Shown: piece after piece, positions 1-8,457 of the stretch | Numbering within the stretch: the first letter of the stretch is position 1 | Layout of the letters: every line of letters begins with the position of its first letter | DNA from: DASQHM01 sp035632095 | Lineage (GTDB): Bacteria > Pseudomonadota > Alphaproteobacteria > Ferrovibrionales > Ferrovibrionaceae | Length of the DNA stretch: 26,916 bases | Assembly: GCA_035632095.1 (NCBI GenBank) | Contig: DASQHM010000225.1 | Coordinates: forward strand, 1 to 26,916 | Reading direction: 5' to 3' | Position numbers and translations under genes: made by a program | Notes under the pieces: model-generated | What the model saw: only the letters and a program-made list of their open reading frames with translations | The model's database searches: none | What the model was told of the DNA's origin: nothing

Positions 1-1049
<1,049 letters not shown>

Positions 1050-1070
1050 CACCGCCTCGTCTAGCATGGC

Positions 1071-1114
1071 GAGCGGCGCCGCTCCGGCGGTTCCGTGCCG
1101 CGCCTTAGCGCGGC
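1071..1114 (+). other. Two inverted repeats between the ABC ATPase and SDR genes
   Basis: The 86-bp gap holds a perfect palindrome GAGCGGCGCCGCTC (1071-1084) and a second hairpin with GCCGCG and CGCGGC arms around a 6-nt loop (1097-1114). Neither is followed by a T run, so a classical intrinsic terminator is doubtful. They could be mRNA-stabilising or processing structures between transporter and enzyme genes of one operon. The Shine-Dalgarno sequence of the SDR gene lies just downstream (GGGAGGG at about 1125). Confidence 0.35.
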
Positions 1115-1135
1115 TGCGCGTCAGGGAGGGCATCA

Positions 1136-1909
1136 ATGCGTGACTTGAGAGGCACCGTCGCCTGGGTGACGGGCGCGGGCACCGGCATCGGCCAGGCTGC
1201 GGCGGTTGCCTTGGCCAAGGCAGGCGCGAGCGTGGTGCTGACCGGCCGGCGCAAACCGCCGCTGGACGAGACCGCCGCGGCGATCGGCAAGGCGGGCGGC
1301 AAGGCATCGGTTGCCGTGTTGGATGTCAGCGATGCCGCCGCCGTCACGCAAACCGCCGCCAAGATCGATGCCGAGCACGGCCGGCTCGACATTCTGGTCA
1401 ACAACGCCGGGCTCAACATCCTTGAGCGTCAATGGAACAAGCTCGATCCGGCCCGGATCGATTCCGTGCTTGGGCCGAACTTGAACGGCGCCTTCTATTG
1501 CGCGGCCGCGGCTTTGCCGATCATGCGCCGCCGCAAGGACGGTTTGATCGTCAATGTCGCCTCATGGGCCGGTCGGCACGTTTCCTACATGGCCGGTCCC
1601 GTCTACTCGGCCGCCAAGCACGCGGTCGTCGCCATGAGCGAAAGCATCAACCAGGCAGAATGCGTCAACGGCATCCGGTCGTGCGCGCTTTGCCCCGGCG
1701 AAGTGGCGACGCCGATCCTCGACCGGCGTCCCGTGCCGGTCAGCGCGGAGGACCGCGCCCGCATGCTGCAATCGGAAGACTTGGGCGAGACCATTCTGTT
1801 CCTCGCCCGCCTGCCGAACCATGTCTGTATCAACGAGATCCTGATCAGCCCCACCTGGAACCGCGGCTACGTTGCCGCAATGCAGCAGCCGCACGCCAAG
1901 GCGCCATGA
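1136..1909 (+). CDS. SDR family NAD(P)-dependent oxidoreductase
   Basis: A classical short-chain dehydrogenase/reductase of 257 residues, the normal length for the family. The N-terminal Rossmann motif TGAGTGIG is at residues 12-19, the structural NNAG motif is near residue 90, and the active site reads NVAS followed by YSAAK (Tyr and Lys of YxxxK). The ATG at 1136 is preceded by a strong GGAGG-type ribosome binding site. It probably oxidises or reduces a hydroxyl/keto group on a sugar, sugar acid or polyol, judging from the transporter before it and the sugar-acid dehydratase after it. The substrate cannot be read from sequence. Its stop overlaps the ATG of the next, broken reading frame by ATGA, which indicates that the lost downstream gene was once translationally coupled to it. 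Confidence 0.93.
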   Translation: MRDLRGTVAWVTGAGTGIGQAAAVALAKAGASVVLTGRRKPPLDETAAAIGKAGGKASVAVLDVSDAAAVTQTAAKIDAEHGRLDILVNNAGLNILERQWNKLDPARIDSVLGPNLNGAFYCAAAALPIMRRRKDGLIVNVASWAGRHVSYMAGPVYSAAKHAVVAMSESINQAECVNGIRSCALCPGEVATPILDRRPVPVSAEDRARMLQSEDLGETILFLARLPNHVCINEILISPTWNRGYVAAMQQPHAKAP

Positions 1910-2166
1910 GCACGTCGGTCCAGATGGGCGCCGGATCGCTGCGGAGTTTCGTCGCCGATACCTTCGCCGGCGCCGGCTGCACGTGTGAGGAAAGCGCGCG
2001 CTCAGAACCATCGGCGAACGCAAGGGCTCGGGTCTCGCCTTCATGTGCGAAATTCTTGCGGGCGCGCTCACGGGCGGCGGAAACCTGGGCCGCCATTTCG
2101 GCGACCGCGATCAGCGCCGGGCTCGACAACAAACGCATCGAACGGGCGCTGTTCGGCAACGCCTGA
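1906..2166 (+). pseudogene. Remnant of a type-2 malate/L-lactate dehydrogenase (Ldh family) gene
   Basis: Between the SDR and dehydratase genes is a stretch that looks like pieces of an Ldh2-family NAD(P)-dependent oxidoreductase (normally about 330-350 residues). Starting at the ATG that overlaps the SDR stop, frame 1 encodes an Ldh-like N-terminus (SLRSFVADTFAGAGCTCEES). Near 1995-2005 the similarity switches to another frame, which reads RTIGERKGSGLAFMCEIL then AGALTGGG (to about 2080), a conserved segment from the later part of the family. It then appears to switch back to frame 1 with a C-terminus-like ETWAAISATAISAGL. About three quarters of the gene is missing, and two internal deletions best explain this. 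An 86-codon open frame survives from 1906, but the middle of it is out of register. The Ldh assignment rests on recognition of the first two segments; the third is tentative. Confidence 0.7.
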
Positions 2167-2195
2167 GACACACATTCATTGAGGAGGACATTCGC

Positions 2196-3920
2196 ATGGC
2201 GGCCAAGGCACGCAAGCTCCGGAGCGCCGGCTGGTTCGGCAAGATGGACCGCGACGGCTTCGCCCATCGAAGCTGGATGAAGAACCAGGGCCTACCGGAT
2301 CATTTGTTCGATGGACGGCCGGTGATCGGCATCTGCAACACCTGGTCGGAACTCACGCCCTGCAACGCGCATTTCCGCCAGATCGCCGAGCGCGTGAAGC
2401 GGGGGGTCTACGAGGCAGGCGGATTTCCGGTCGAGTTCCCGGTTTTCTCCACCGGCGAGTCCAATTTGCGCCCTACGGCGATGCTGTTCCGCAACCTCGC
2501 CAGCATGGACGTGGAGGAAGCGATCCGCGGCAACCCCATGGACGGCGTGGTGCTGCTGGTCGGCTGCGACAAGACCACGCCGGCGCTGCTCATGGGCGCC
2601 GCGTCTTGCGACTTGCCGACCGTCGCGCTCTCCGGCGGCCCCATGCTCAACGGCAAATACCGCGACGAAGACATCGGCTCCGGCACCCACTTGTGGAAAT
2701 TCTCCGAGATGGTGCGCGCCGGCGAGATGACGCTCGCCGATTTCATTTCCGCCGAGCAGGGCAATGCGCGGAGCGCCGGACACTGCATGACCATGGGTAC
2801 CGCGTCGACCATGGCGAGCATGGTGGAATCCCTCGGCATCGGCCTGCCGACCAACGCGGCGATCCCGGCCGTGGATTCGCGGCGCTACATTCTGGCGCAT
2901 ATGGTCGGCCGGCGCGCCGTCGAGATGGTGCGCGAAGACATGCGCATGTCGAAGGTGCTGAAGCGCGAGAATTTCGAGAATGCGATCCGGGTCAACGGCG
3001 CCATCGGCGGCTCGACCAACGCAGTCATTCATCTGCTCGCTCTCGCCGGCCGCATGGGCATCGACATCACGCTCGACGACTGGGACAAGCTCGGTTGCGA
3101 CGTCCCGTGCCTGGTCGACCTGATGCCCTCGGGCAAGTACCTGATGGAGGATTTCTACTATGCCGGCGGCGTGCCCGCCGTGGTGCGCGAGCTCGAGCCG
3201 TTCATCAACAAGAACGCCCTTACCGTGAACGGCAACACCATCTGGGAAAACAACAAGGACGCGCCTTGCTACAATCGCAAGGTCATCTTCCCCCTCGAAA
3301 AGCCGTTCAAGAAGCAGGGCGGCATCGCCGTGCTGCGCGGCAATCTGTGTCCCGACGGTGCGGTCATCAAGCCTTCGGCCGCTTCGCCGCATCTGATGAA
3401 GCATCGCGGCCGCGCCGTGGTGTTCGAATCCATCGAGGACTTCCACAAGCGCATCGAAGACCCGAAGCTCGATATCGATGAGACCTGCGTCATGGTGTTG
3501 AAGTTCTGCGGGCCGAAGGGCTATCCGGGCATGGCCGAGGTCGGCAACATGCCGCTGCCGCCGAAAGTGCTGAAGAAAGGCATCACCGACATGGTCCGTA
3601 TTTCCGATGCGCGCATGAGCGGCACGGCCTATGGCACCGTTGTGCTGCATGTGGCGCCCGAGGCCGCGGCGGGCGGACCGCTGGCGCTGGTGCAAAACGG
3701 CGACATGATCGAGCTCGACGTCAAGAAGCGGAAGCTGCATCTGGATATTCCGGCCGCCGAACTCGATCGCCGCCGGAAAGCGATGAAGGCGTTCCAGTCG
3801 CCGCACACCAGCGGTTACGCCAAACTCTATGTGGATCACGTCATGCAGGCCAACCAGGGCGTCGATTTCGACTTCCTGGTCGGCCGCCGCGGCGCGCCGG
3901 TGCCGCGAGAGTCGCACTGA
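2196..3920 (+). CDS. IlvD/Edd family sugar-acid dehydratase (L-arabinonate dehydratase-like)
   Basis: A 574-residue Fe-S dehydratase that should remove water from a sugar acid to give a 2-keto-3-deoxy acid. The ATG at 2196 was chosen because it follows GAGGAGGA and gives the family N-terminus; the open frame extends to 2043 but that part belongs to the Ldh remnant. The opening (WFGKMDRDGFAHRSWMKNQG) and the ICNTWSELTPCN motif closely resemble characterised L-arabinonate dehydratases. Likely cluster ligands are Cys56 (TPCN), Cys124 (GCDKT) and Cys197 (AGHC). Lys126 is the probable carbamylated Mg ligand, and ISDARMSGTAYGT near residue 478 carries the catalytic Ser. It probably works with the upstream SDR and transporter in a non-phosphorylated sugar-oxidation route. 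Other aldonates (D-fuconate, D-xylonate, D-gluconate) are possible. It converges on a paralogue 12 bp away. Confidence 0.92.
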   Translation: MAAKARKLRSAGWFGKMDRDGFAHRSWMKNQGLPDHLFDGRPVIGICNTWSELTPCNAHFRQIAERVKRGVYEAGGFPVEFPVFSTGESNLRPTAMLFRNLASMDVEEAIRGNPMDGVVLLVGCDKTTPALLMGAASCDLPTVALSGGPMLNGKYRDEDIGSGTHLWKFSEMVRAGEMTLADFISAEQGNARSAGHCMTMGTASTMASMVESLGIGLPTNAAIPAVDSRRYILAHMVGRRAVEMVREDMRMSKVLKRENFENAIRVNGAIGGSTNAVIHLLALAGRMGIDITLDDWDKLGCDVPCLVDLMPSGKYLMEDFYYAGGVPAVVRELEPFINKNALTVNGNTIWENNKDAPCYNRKVIFPLEKPFKKQGGIAVLRGNLCPDGAVIKPSAASPHLMKHRGRAVVFESIEDFHKRIEDPKLDIDETCVMVLKFCGPKGYPGMAEVGNMPLPPKVLKKGITDMVRISDARMSGTAYGTVVLHVAPEAAAGGPLALVQNGDMIELDVKKRKLHLDIPAAELDRRRKAMKAFQSPHTSGYAKLYVDHVMQANQGVDFDFLVGRRGAPVPRESH

Positions 3921-3932
3921 TAGCCTTCCGGG

Positions 3933-5627
3933 TTACGGGGTCGCGCGGAGAAAGTCGAAATCGCAACCCTGGTCGGCCTGGAGCACGTGGTCGTGAAGCA
4001 GACGGGCGTAACCCCGCATCGGCCGCGGCTTGGGCGGCGGCGCCATGCGGCGGCGGCGGTCCATTTCCGCGTCGTCGAGAAGCAAATCCAGCCGCCGCTC
4101 GCGCACGCTGAGCCGGATGCGGTCGCCGTCGCGCACCAGCGCCAGCGCGCCGCCGTCGGCCGCTTCCGGCGTAACGTGAAGAACGATGGTTCCGAAAGCA
4201 GTCCCGCTCATGCGCGCATCGGAAATCCGCACCATGTCGCGCACGCCCTGCCGCGCCAGCTTGGCCGGGATCGGTAGATAGCCCGCCTCTGGCATTCCGG
4301 TGCCGCTTTTTGGACCCGCGTTCTGCAGCACCAGGTAGTCGTTCGGCGCCACGTCGAGCGCCGGATCGTCGATGCGCCGCGCCAAATCCTCGAGCGAATT
4401 GAACACTACGGCCCTGCCCTCGCCTTCGAACAGAGCTTCCGTCGCCGCCGAGCGCTTCAAAATCGCGCCGCGCGGCGCCAACGAGCCATACAGCGCCACA
4501 AGGCCGCCCGTCGATTGGAACGGATTGCCGCGCGTGCGGATCACATCCGCATCGATCCACGGTGGCGGCCCATCGAGCCTCTGGCCCAAGGTCTCGCCAG
4601 TGATCGTCATGCAATCGAGGTGCAGCAGCGGCCGAAGCTCACGCAGCACCGCGCTCATGCCGCCGGCGGCGAAGAAATCCTCCATGTACTGGGCGCCGGT
4701 CGGCTTCAGGTTAACCAGGACGGGCGTCGTGTCGGACAGTTCGTTCAGCCGCGTCAGCGATACCGTCACGCCAAATCGCCCGGCAATCGCCGTCAGATGG
4801 ATGAGCGCGTTGGTCGAGCCGCCGAGCGCCAGCAGCACGCGGAGCGCATTTTCGACCGAGCGCTCGGTGACGATGCGGGAGGGCGTAAGATCGCTCGTCG
4901 CCAGCTCCACCGCCCGCTCGCCCGTGGCCTCCGCCGCGCGGAGCCGGTCCGCATGCACGGCGGGTATCGCGGCGGTGCCGGGCAGCATCAATCCCAAGGT
5001 CTCGACGATGCAGGCCATGGTGCTGGCCGTGCCCATGACGGCGCAGGTGCCCGCGGTCGTGGCGAGGCGGCCTTCGATGCCCTCGATCTCGGCTTTCTCG
5101 ATCCGCCCGGCGCGATAATCGGCCCAGAAGCGGCGGCAGTCGGTGCAGGCGCCGAGGCGCTCGGTCTTGTAGCGGCCGGTCATCATCGGCCCCGCGACCA
5201 ATTGAATCGCCGGCACGCCTGCGGAAGCGGCGCCCATCAACTGCGCCGGCACGGTCTTGTCGCAGCCGCCGACGAGCACGACCGAATCCAAGGGTTGGGC
5301 GCGGATCATCTCCTCCACGTCCATGGACATCAGGTTGCGGAACATCATGCTGCTCGGGCTGAGGAATGCTTCGCCGAGCGATATTGTCGGAAACGCGAGC
5401 GGCAGCCCGCCGGCCGCCAGCACGCCACGCTTCACCGCTTCGATCAATTCAGGAAAGTGCCGGTGGCAGTTGTTGAGATCGCTCGCCGAGCTGGCGATGC
5501 CGACAACGGGCTTGGCCAGCATCGCATCCGAGTAACCCATGGAGCGCGCGAACGAGCGGCGCAAGTATGCGTTGAACGCCGCATCGCCGTAGTTCGTCAG
5601 ACCGCGGTTCAGCCCCTTGGCGCCCAT
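3933..5627 (-). CDS. IlvD/Edd family dehydratase (second paralogue)
   Basis: A 564-residue Fe-S dehydratase of the same superfamily as the gene it faces, but clearly diverged from it. It has the three expected cluster cysteines, Cys54 (LNNCH), Cys122 (GCDKT) and Cys195 (AGTC), the carbamylated Lys124 and the ISDARMSGTAFGT active-site block. The N-terminus (GLNRGLTNYGDAAF) resembles dihydroxy-acid and sugar-acid dehydratases rather than the arabinonate type. The reaction is dehydration of a 2,3-dihydroxy acid; the natural substrate is open. A GGAGG ribosome binding site precedes the ATG at 5627. It is the last gene of a five-gene minus-strand run, 16 bp after the efflux permease. The ThDP enzyme upstream in the same run could act on related keto acids, which is inference. 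Confidence 0.9.
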   Translation of the reverse strand: MGAKGLNRGLTNYGDAAFNAYLRRSFARSMGYSDAMLAKPVVGIASSASDLNNCHRHFPELIEAVKRGVLAAGGLPLAFPTISLGEAFLSPSSMMFRNLMSMDVEEMIRAQPLDSVVLVGGCDKTVPAQLMGAASAGVPAIQLVAGPMMTGRYKTERLGACTDCRRFWADYRAGRIEKAEIEGIEGRLATTAGTCAVMGTASTMACIVETLGLMLPGTAAIPAVHADRLRAAEATGERAVELATSDLTPSRIVTERSVENALRVLLALGGSTNALIHLTAIAGRFGVTVSLTRLNELSDTTPVLVNLKPTGAQYMEDFFAAGGMSAVLRELRPLLHLDCMTITGETLGQRLDGPPPWIDADVIRTRGNPFQSTGGLVALYGSLAPRGAILKRSAATEALFEGEGRAVVFNSLEDLARRIDDPALDVAPNDYLVLQNAGPKSGTGMPEAGYLPIPAKLARQGVRDMVRISDARMSGTAFGTIVLHVTPEAADGGALALVRDGDRIRLSVRERRLDLLLDDAEMDRRRRMAPPPKPRPMRGYARLLHDHVLQADQGCDFDFLRATP

Positions 5628-5643
5628 CGCTGGTACCTCCGGA

Positions 5644-7233
5644 TTAGTGCGCCCCGCCAGCGGCGCCCGTCCGCGGCGCCGCGCCCTCGCGCATGAGGAA
5701 GGCCACCGGGATCATCAGAATGAACAGGACGCCGAGCAGACGGAAATCGTCGATGAAAGCAAGCATGTTTGCCTGCGCCTGCAGCATACCGTAGAGCATG
5801 GTTTGCGCCTGCGCGAGCGCTTTCCCGGCCGCCGAGCCGTGGATGGCGAAGACTTGCTGCATGTGGGCGATGGTCGTGTCGTAGGCGGGATTGCCGGGCG
5901 CCACGTGCTCCACCAGAAAATTCTGGTGCACCTGGGCGCGGCGCGACAGCACCGTGGCGACGAGCGCGATGCCGAAACTGCCGCCGAGATTTCGCGACAG
6001 GTTGATGATCGCCGAGGCATTGCTGCTTTTCGCCATCGGCAAACCCAGGAACGCCGCGGTGTTGATCGGTATGAACAGGAAGGCCATTCCGAGCGCCTGC
6101 CCGATGCGCACCAGCATGAAGGTGTTGTAGTCGGTCTGGAGGTCCAGGTTGGTCATATAGAGCAGCGAAACGCCCGTTATCGAGAGCCCGCAGGCGATCA
6201 GGACCCGCAAGTCGACAATGCCGACCAGCCGACCGACAATCGGCAGCATGCCGATGATGGCGAAGCCGCCGGGCGAGATAACCAACCCCGCTTCAGTCGC
6301 CGTATAGCCCATCAGCGACTGAACCATCAGCGGTATCAGCACCGTCGATCCCAGCAGGATGAAGCCTAAGAACAGCATCAGCACGTTGGAGATGGCGAAG
6401 TTCCGCTGGCCCAACAGCCGTAGATCGACGATCGGATCGCTCTGGCGCAATTCCCAATAGACGAATGCGACCAGTCCGGCGATCGAGCCGATGGTCAGCC
6501 ACAGGATGAATGCGGATTCGAACCAATCGTCCTCTTGCCCTCTGTCGAGCACCACTTGCGCAAAGCCGAGCCCGATGGCGAGCAAGGCGAAACCGATGTA
6601 ATCGACCCGCAAGCCCTCGGCGAGCTTGACCTTGCGCGCAGCGATCAGTTGCGGGGAATCGCGAACCACGGCCGACACGGCAAAGAAGAGAATCACGCCG
6701 ACCGGCACGTTGATCAGGAACACCCAGCGCCAGCTCGCCGTGTCCGTGATCCAACCGCCGAGGGTCGGGCCGATGGCCGGGGCAAACACCACGGACATGC
6801 CGTAAAGCGCGAAGGCCATGCCGCGTTTCGCCGGCGGAAATGCATCGGTGAGGATCGCCTGCGCGCTCGGCTGCAAGCCGCCGCCGGTCAACCCCTGGAC
6901 CGCCCGGAAGAACACCAGAAGCTCGAGGCTCGGGGCCAAGCCGCAAAGGGCCGAGCTCGCCGTGAAGCCCACAATGCACGCCAGGAAGAAGTTCTTGCGT
7001 CCCATCACGGACGAAAGCCAGCCGCTGACCGGCAGCACGATCGCGTTCGTGACCAGATACGACGTCAGGATCCAAGTCGATTCGTCCTGGCTCGCCGACA
7101 TGTCGCCGGCAATGTGTTGCAGGGCGACGTTGGCGATGGAGATGTCGAGCACCTCCATGAACGCCGCCATGGCGACGGTCGGCGCAATGACGATTGCGCG
7201 CGACGACTGAACCGGCGCGGCGTCAGCGGCCAT
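5644..7233 (-). CDS. DHA2 family MFS efflux permease (EmrB-like)
   Basis: A 529-residue inner-membrane proton antiporter of the 14-TM DHA2 family. The first helix carries the motif MEVLDISIANVALQHI typical of DHA2, TM2-3 carry a motif A-like GWLSSVMGRKNFF, and motif C appears as VFAPAIGPTLGGW, the antiporter signature. Further hydrophobic segments run evenly to about residue 515. Its start overlaps the end of the HlyD-like gene by 11 bp, so the two are co-translated. Together with an outer-membrane channel encoded elsewhere they should form a tripartite exporter. The substrate is unknown. Its place between a ThDP enzyme and a dehydratase raises the possibility that it exports a product or toxic intermediate of that pathway rather than drugs. 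Confidence 0.93.
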   Translation of the reverse strand: MAADAAPVQSSRAIVIAPTVAMAAFMEVLDISIANVALQHIAGDMSASQDESTWILTSYLVTNAIVLPVSGWLSSVMGRKNFFLACIVGFTASSALCGLAPSLELLVFFRAVQGLTGGGLQPSAQAILTDAFPPAKRGMAFALYGMSVVFAPAIGPTLGGWITDTASWRWVFLINVPVGVILFFAVSAVVRDSPQLIAARKVKLAEGLRVDYIGFALLAIGLGFAQVVLDRGQEDDWFESAFILWLTIGSIAGLVAFVYWELRQSDPIVDLRLLGQRNFAISNVLMLFLGFILLGSTVLIPLMVQSLMGYTATEAGLVISPGGFAIIGMLPIVGRLVGIVDLRVLIACGLSITGVSLLYMTNLDLQTDYNTFMLVRIGQALGMAFLFIPINTAAFLGLPMAKSSNASAIINLSRNLGGSFGIALVATVLSRRAQVHQNFLVEHVAPGNPAYDTTIAHMQQVFAIHGSAAGKALAQAQTMLYGMLQAQANMLAFIDDFRLLGVLFILMIPVAFLMREGAAPRTGAAGGAH

Positions 7234-8449
7234 TGTTGACGGGCGCCGCGCCGGCCGTGGTGTTGCCGTTGCCGCGCTCCGCCACTTCCACGGTCGGCAC
7301 CACCGACATGCCGAGGCCCAGCAAATGCTCGTCTTCGATCGCGCCGTCGAACACGATCTTGACCGGCACGCGCTGCACGACCTTGACGAAATTGCCGGTG
7401 GCGTTCTCCGGCGGCAGCAAGCTGAAGTGCGCGCCGGTGCCCTTCTGGATACTATCGACGTGACCCTTGAACGACGCCGACGGATAAGCGTCGACGCGGA
7501 TTTCGACGGGTTGACCGGGCCGCATGTGTGTCAGCTGCGTTTCCTTGAAGTTGGCGACAATCCAAGGCGTGCCGGACACGAGTTGAACGATGATCTGGCT
7601 CTTTTGAATCTGGTCGCCAGGCTGCACGGATTTCTTCGTGATGCGCCCCGCGGCCGGCGCATAGATCTTGGTATAGGACAAATTGAGTTGAGCTTGTTTG
7701 AGGTCCGCCCGCGCCTTTTCGACCTGGCCGTCGGCCGTGTGCAACTGGGCCTCCGCCTGGGCGATCTTTTGCGGCGCCGATTTCGCGTCATTGAGGCGCG
7801 CGGTCGCCTGCTCCACCAAGGACTCCGCCACGGCAACGTTGCGCAGCGCTGCCTGCAATTGCGCCGCCGTCGAGCGTTGATCGGCGGTCGACTGATCCAG
7901 CCGTTGGTGCGAGACGTTGCCGCGCAGCATCAACTCGCGGTCGCGCACAAGGTCGGCGCCGGCGCGCACCGATGCGGCGCGCGCCACCTCGGCTTGCGCC
8001 TTCGCGACTTCGACGGCGCTCCTTGCCTGCTCTTGCGCGCTGGTGGCTTCTTCCAAGTTAGCGTTTGACGTAATGCGGATAAGCTGGAGGTTGACGGCGG
8101 ACGCATCGCGCTGCGCCTGCATCGTATCCAACGTCGCCTGGGCGGAGGCCAGCGCCGCCTCGTAGTCGCGCGGATCGATCTCGATCAGGACGTCGCCCTT
8201 GCGGACCTCCTGGTTGTCGTCAAACGCGACGGCAGACACGATGCCGGAGACCTGCGCGCTGATCTGCACCACATTGCCGTCGATGAAGGCATCGTCGGTG
8301 CTCTCGTAGCGGCGGGCGTCGAGCCAATAGATCACACCCGCGACGATCACCAGCACAGCCACCAGCAGCAAGAAGGCGATGCGAATACGCTTGCGACCGC
8401 GCCCGGGCGGCCGTTGCGGTGCGTCCGCTGCTGGCGTGGTTCCGTCCAT
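7223..8449 (-). CDS. HlyD/EmrA-type membrane fusion protein
   Basis: The periplasmic adaptor of a tripartite efflux pump, 408 residues. The ATG at 8449 was chosen because it gives a normal EmrA N-terminus: a short Pro/Arg-rich cytoplasmic tail, one membrane helix (about residues 22-43) and then the barrel-sandwich start ESTDDAFIDGNVVQIS. The same frame stays open upstream to 8878, but that part lies inside the ThDP gene and is not credible. Residues about 95-230 are Ala/Gln/Glu-rich and form the coiled-coil hairpin. The second half of the lipoyl domain (SYTKIYAPAAGRI) and the beta-barrel follow. It starts 8 bp after the ThDP gene stops and overlaps the permease gene by 11 bp, so the three are almost certainly one transcript. 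Confidence 0.93.
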   Translation of the reverse strand: MDGTTPAADAPQRPPGRGRKRIRIAFLLLVAVLVIVAGVIYWLDARRYESTDDAFIDGNVVQISAQVSGIVSAVAFDDNQEVRKGDVLIEIDPRDYEAALASAQATLDTMQAQRDASAVNLQLIRITSNANLEEATSAQEQARSAVEVAKAQAEVARAASVRAGADLVRDRELMLRGNVSHQRLDQSTADQRSTAAQLQAALRNVAVAESLVEQATARLNDAKSAPQKIAQAEAQLHTADGQVEKARADLKQAQLNLSYTKIYAPAAGRITKKSVQPGDQIQKSQIIVQLVSGTPWIVANFKETQLTHMRPGQPVEIRVDAYPSASFKGHVDSIQKGTGAHFSLLPPENATGNFVKVVQRVPVKIVFDGAIEDEHLLGLGMSVVPTVEVAERGNGNTTAGAAPVNNGR

Positions 8450-8457
8450 GGGGATAC

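Noticed and set aside
2043..2195. An N-terminal extension of the arabinonate dehydratase-like gene to the ATG at 2043
   Set aside because: These codons encode part of the Ldh-family remnant; the ATG at 2196 has a strong ribosome binding site and gives the family N-terminus.
2292..3917. A 541-codon open frame on the minus strand antisense to the arabinonate dehydratase-like gene
   Set aside because: The translation is His/Arg/Asp-rich with no family match, while the plus strand encodes a full conserved enzyme; it is a GC-rich shadow frame.
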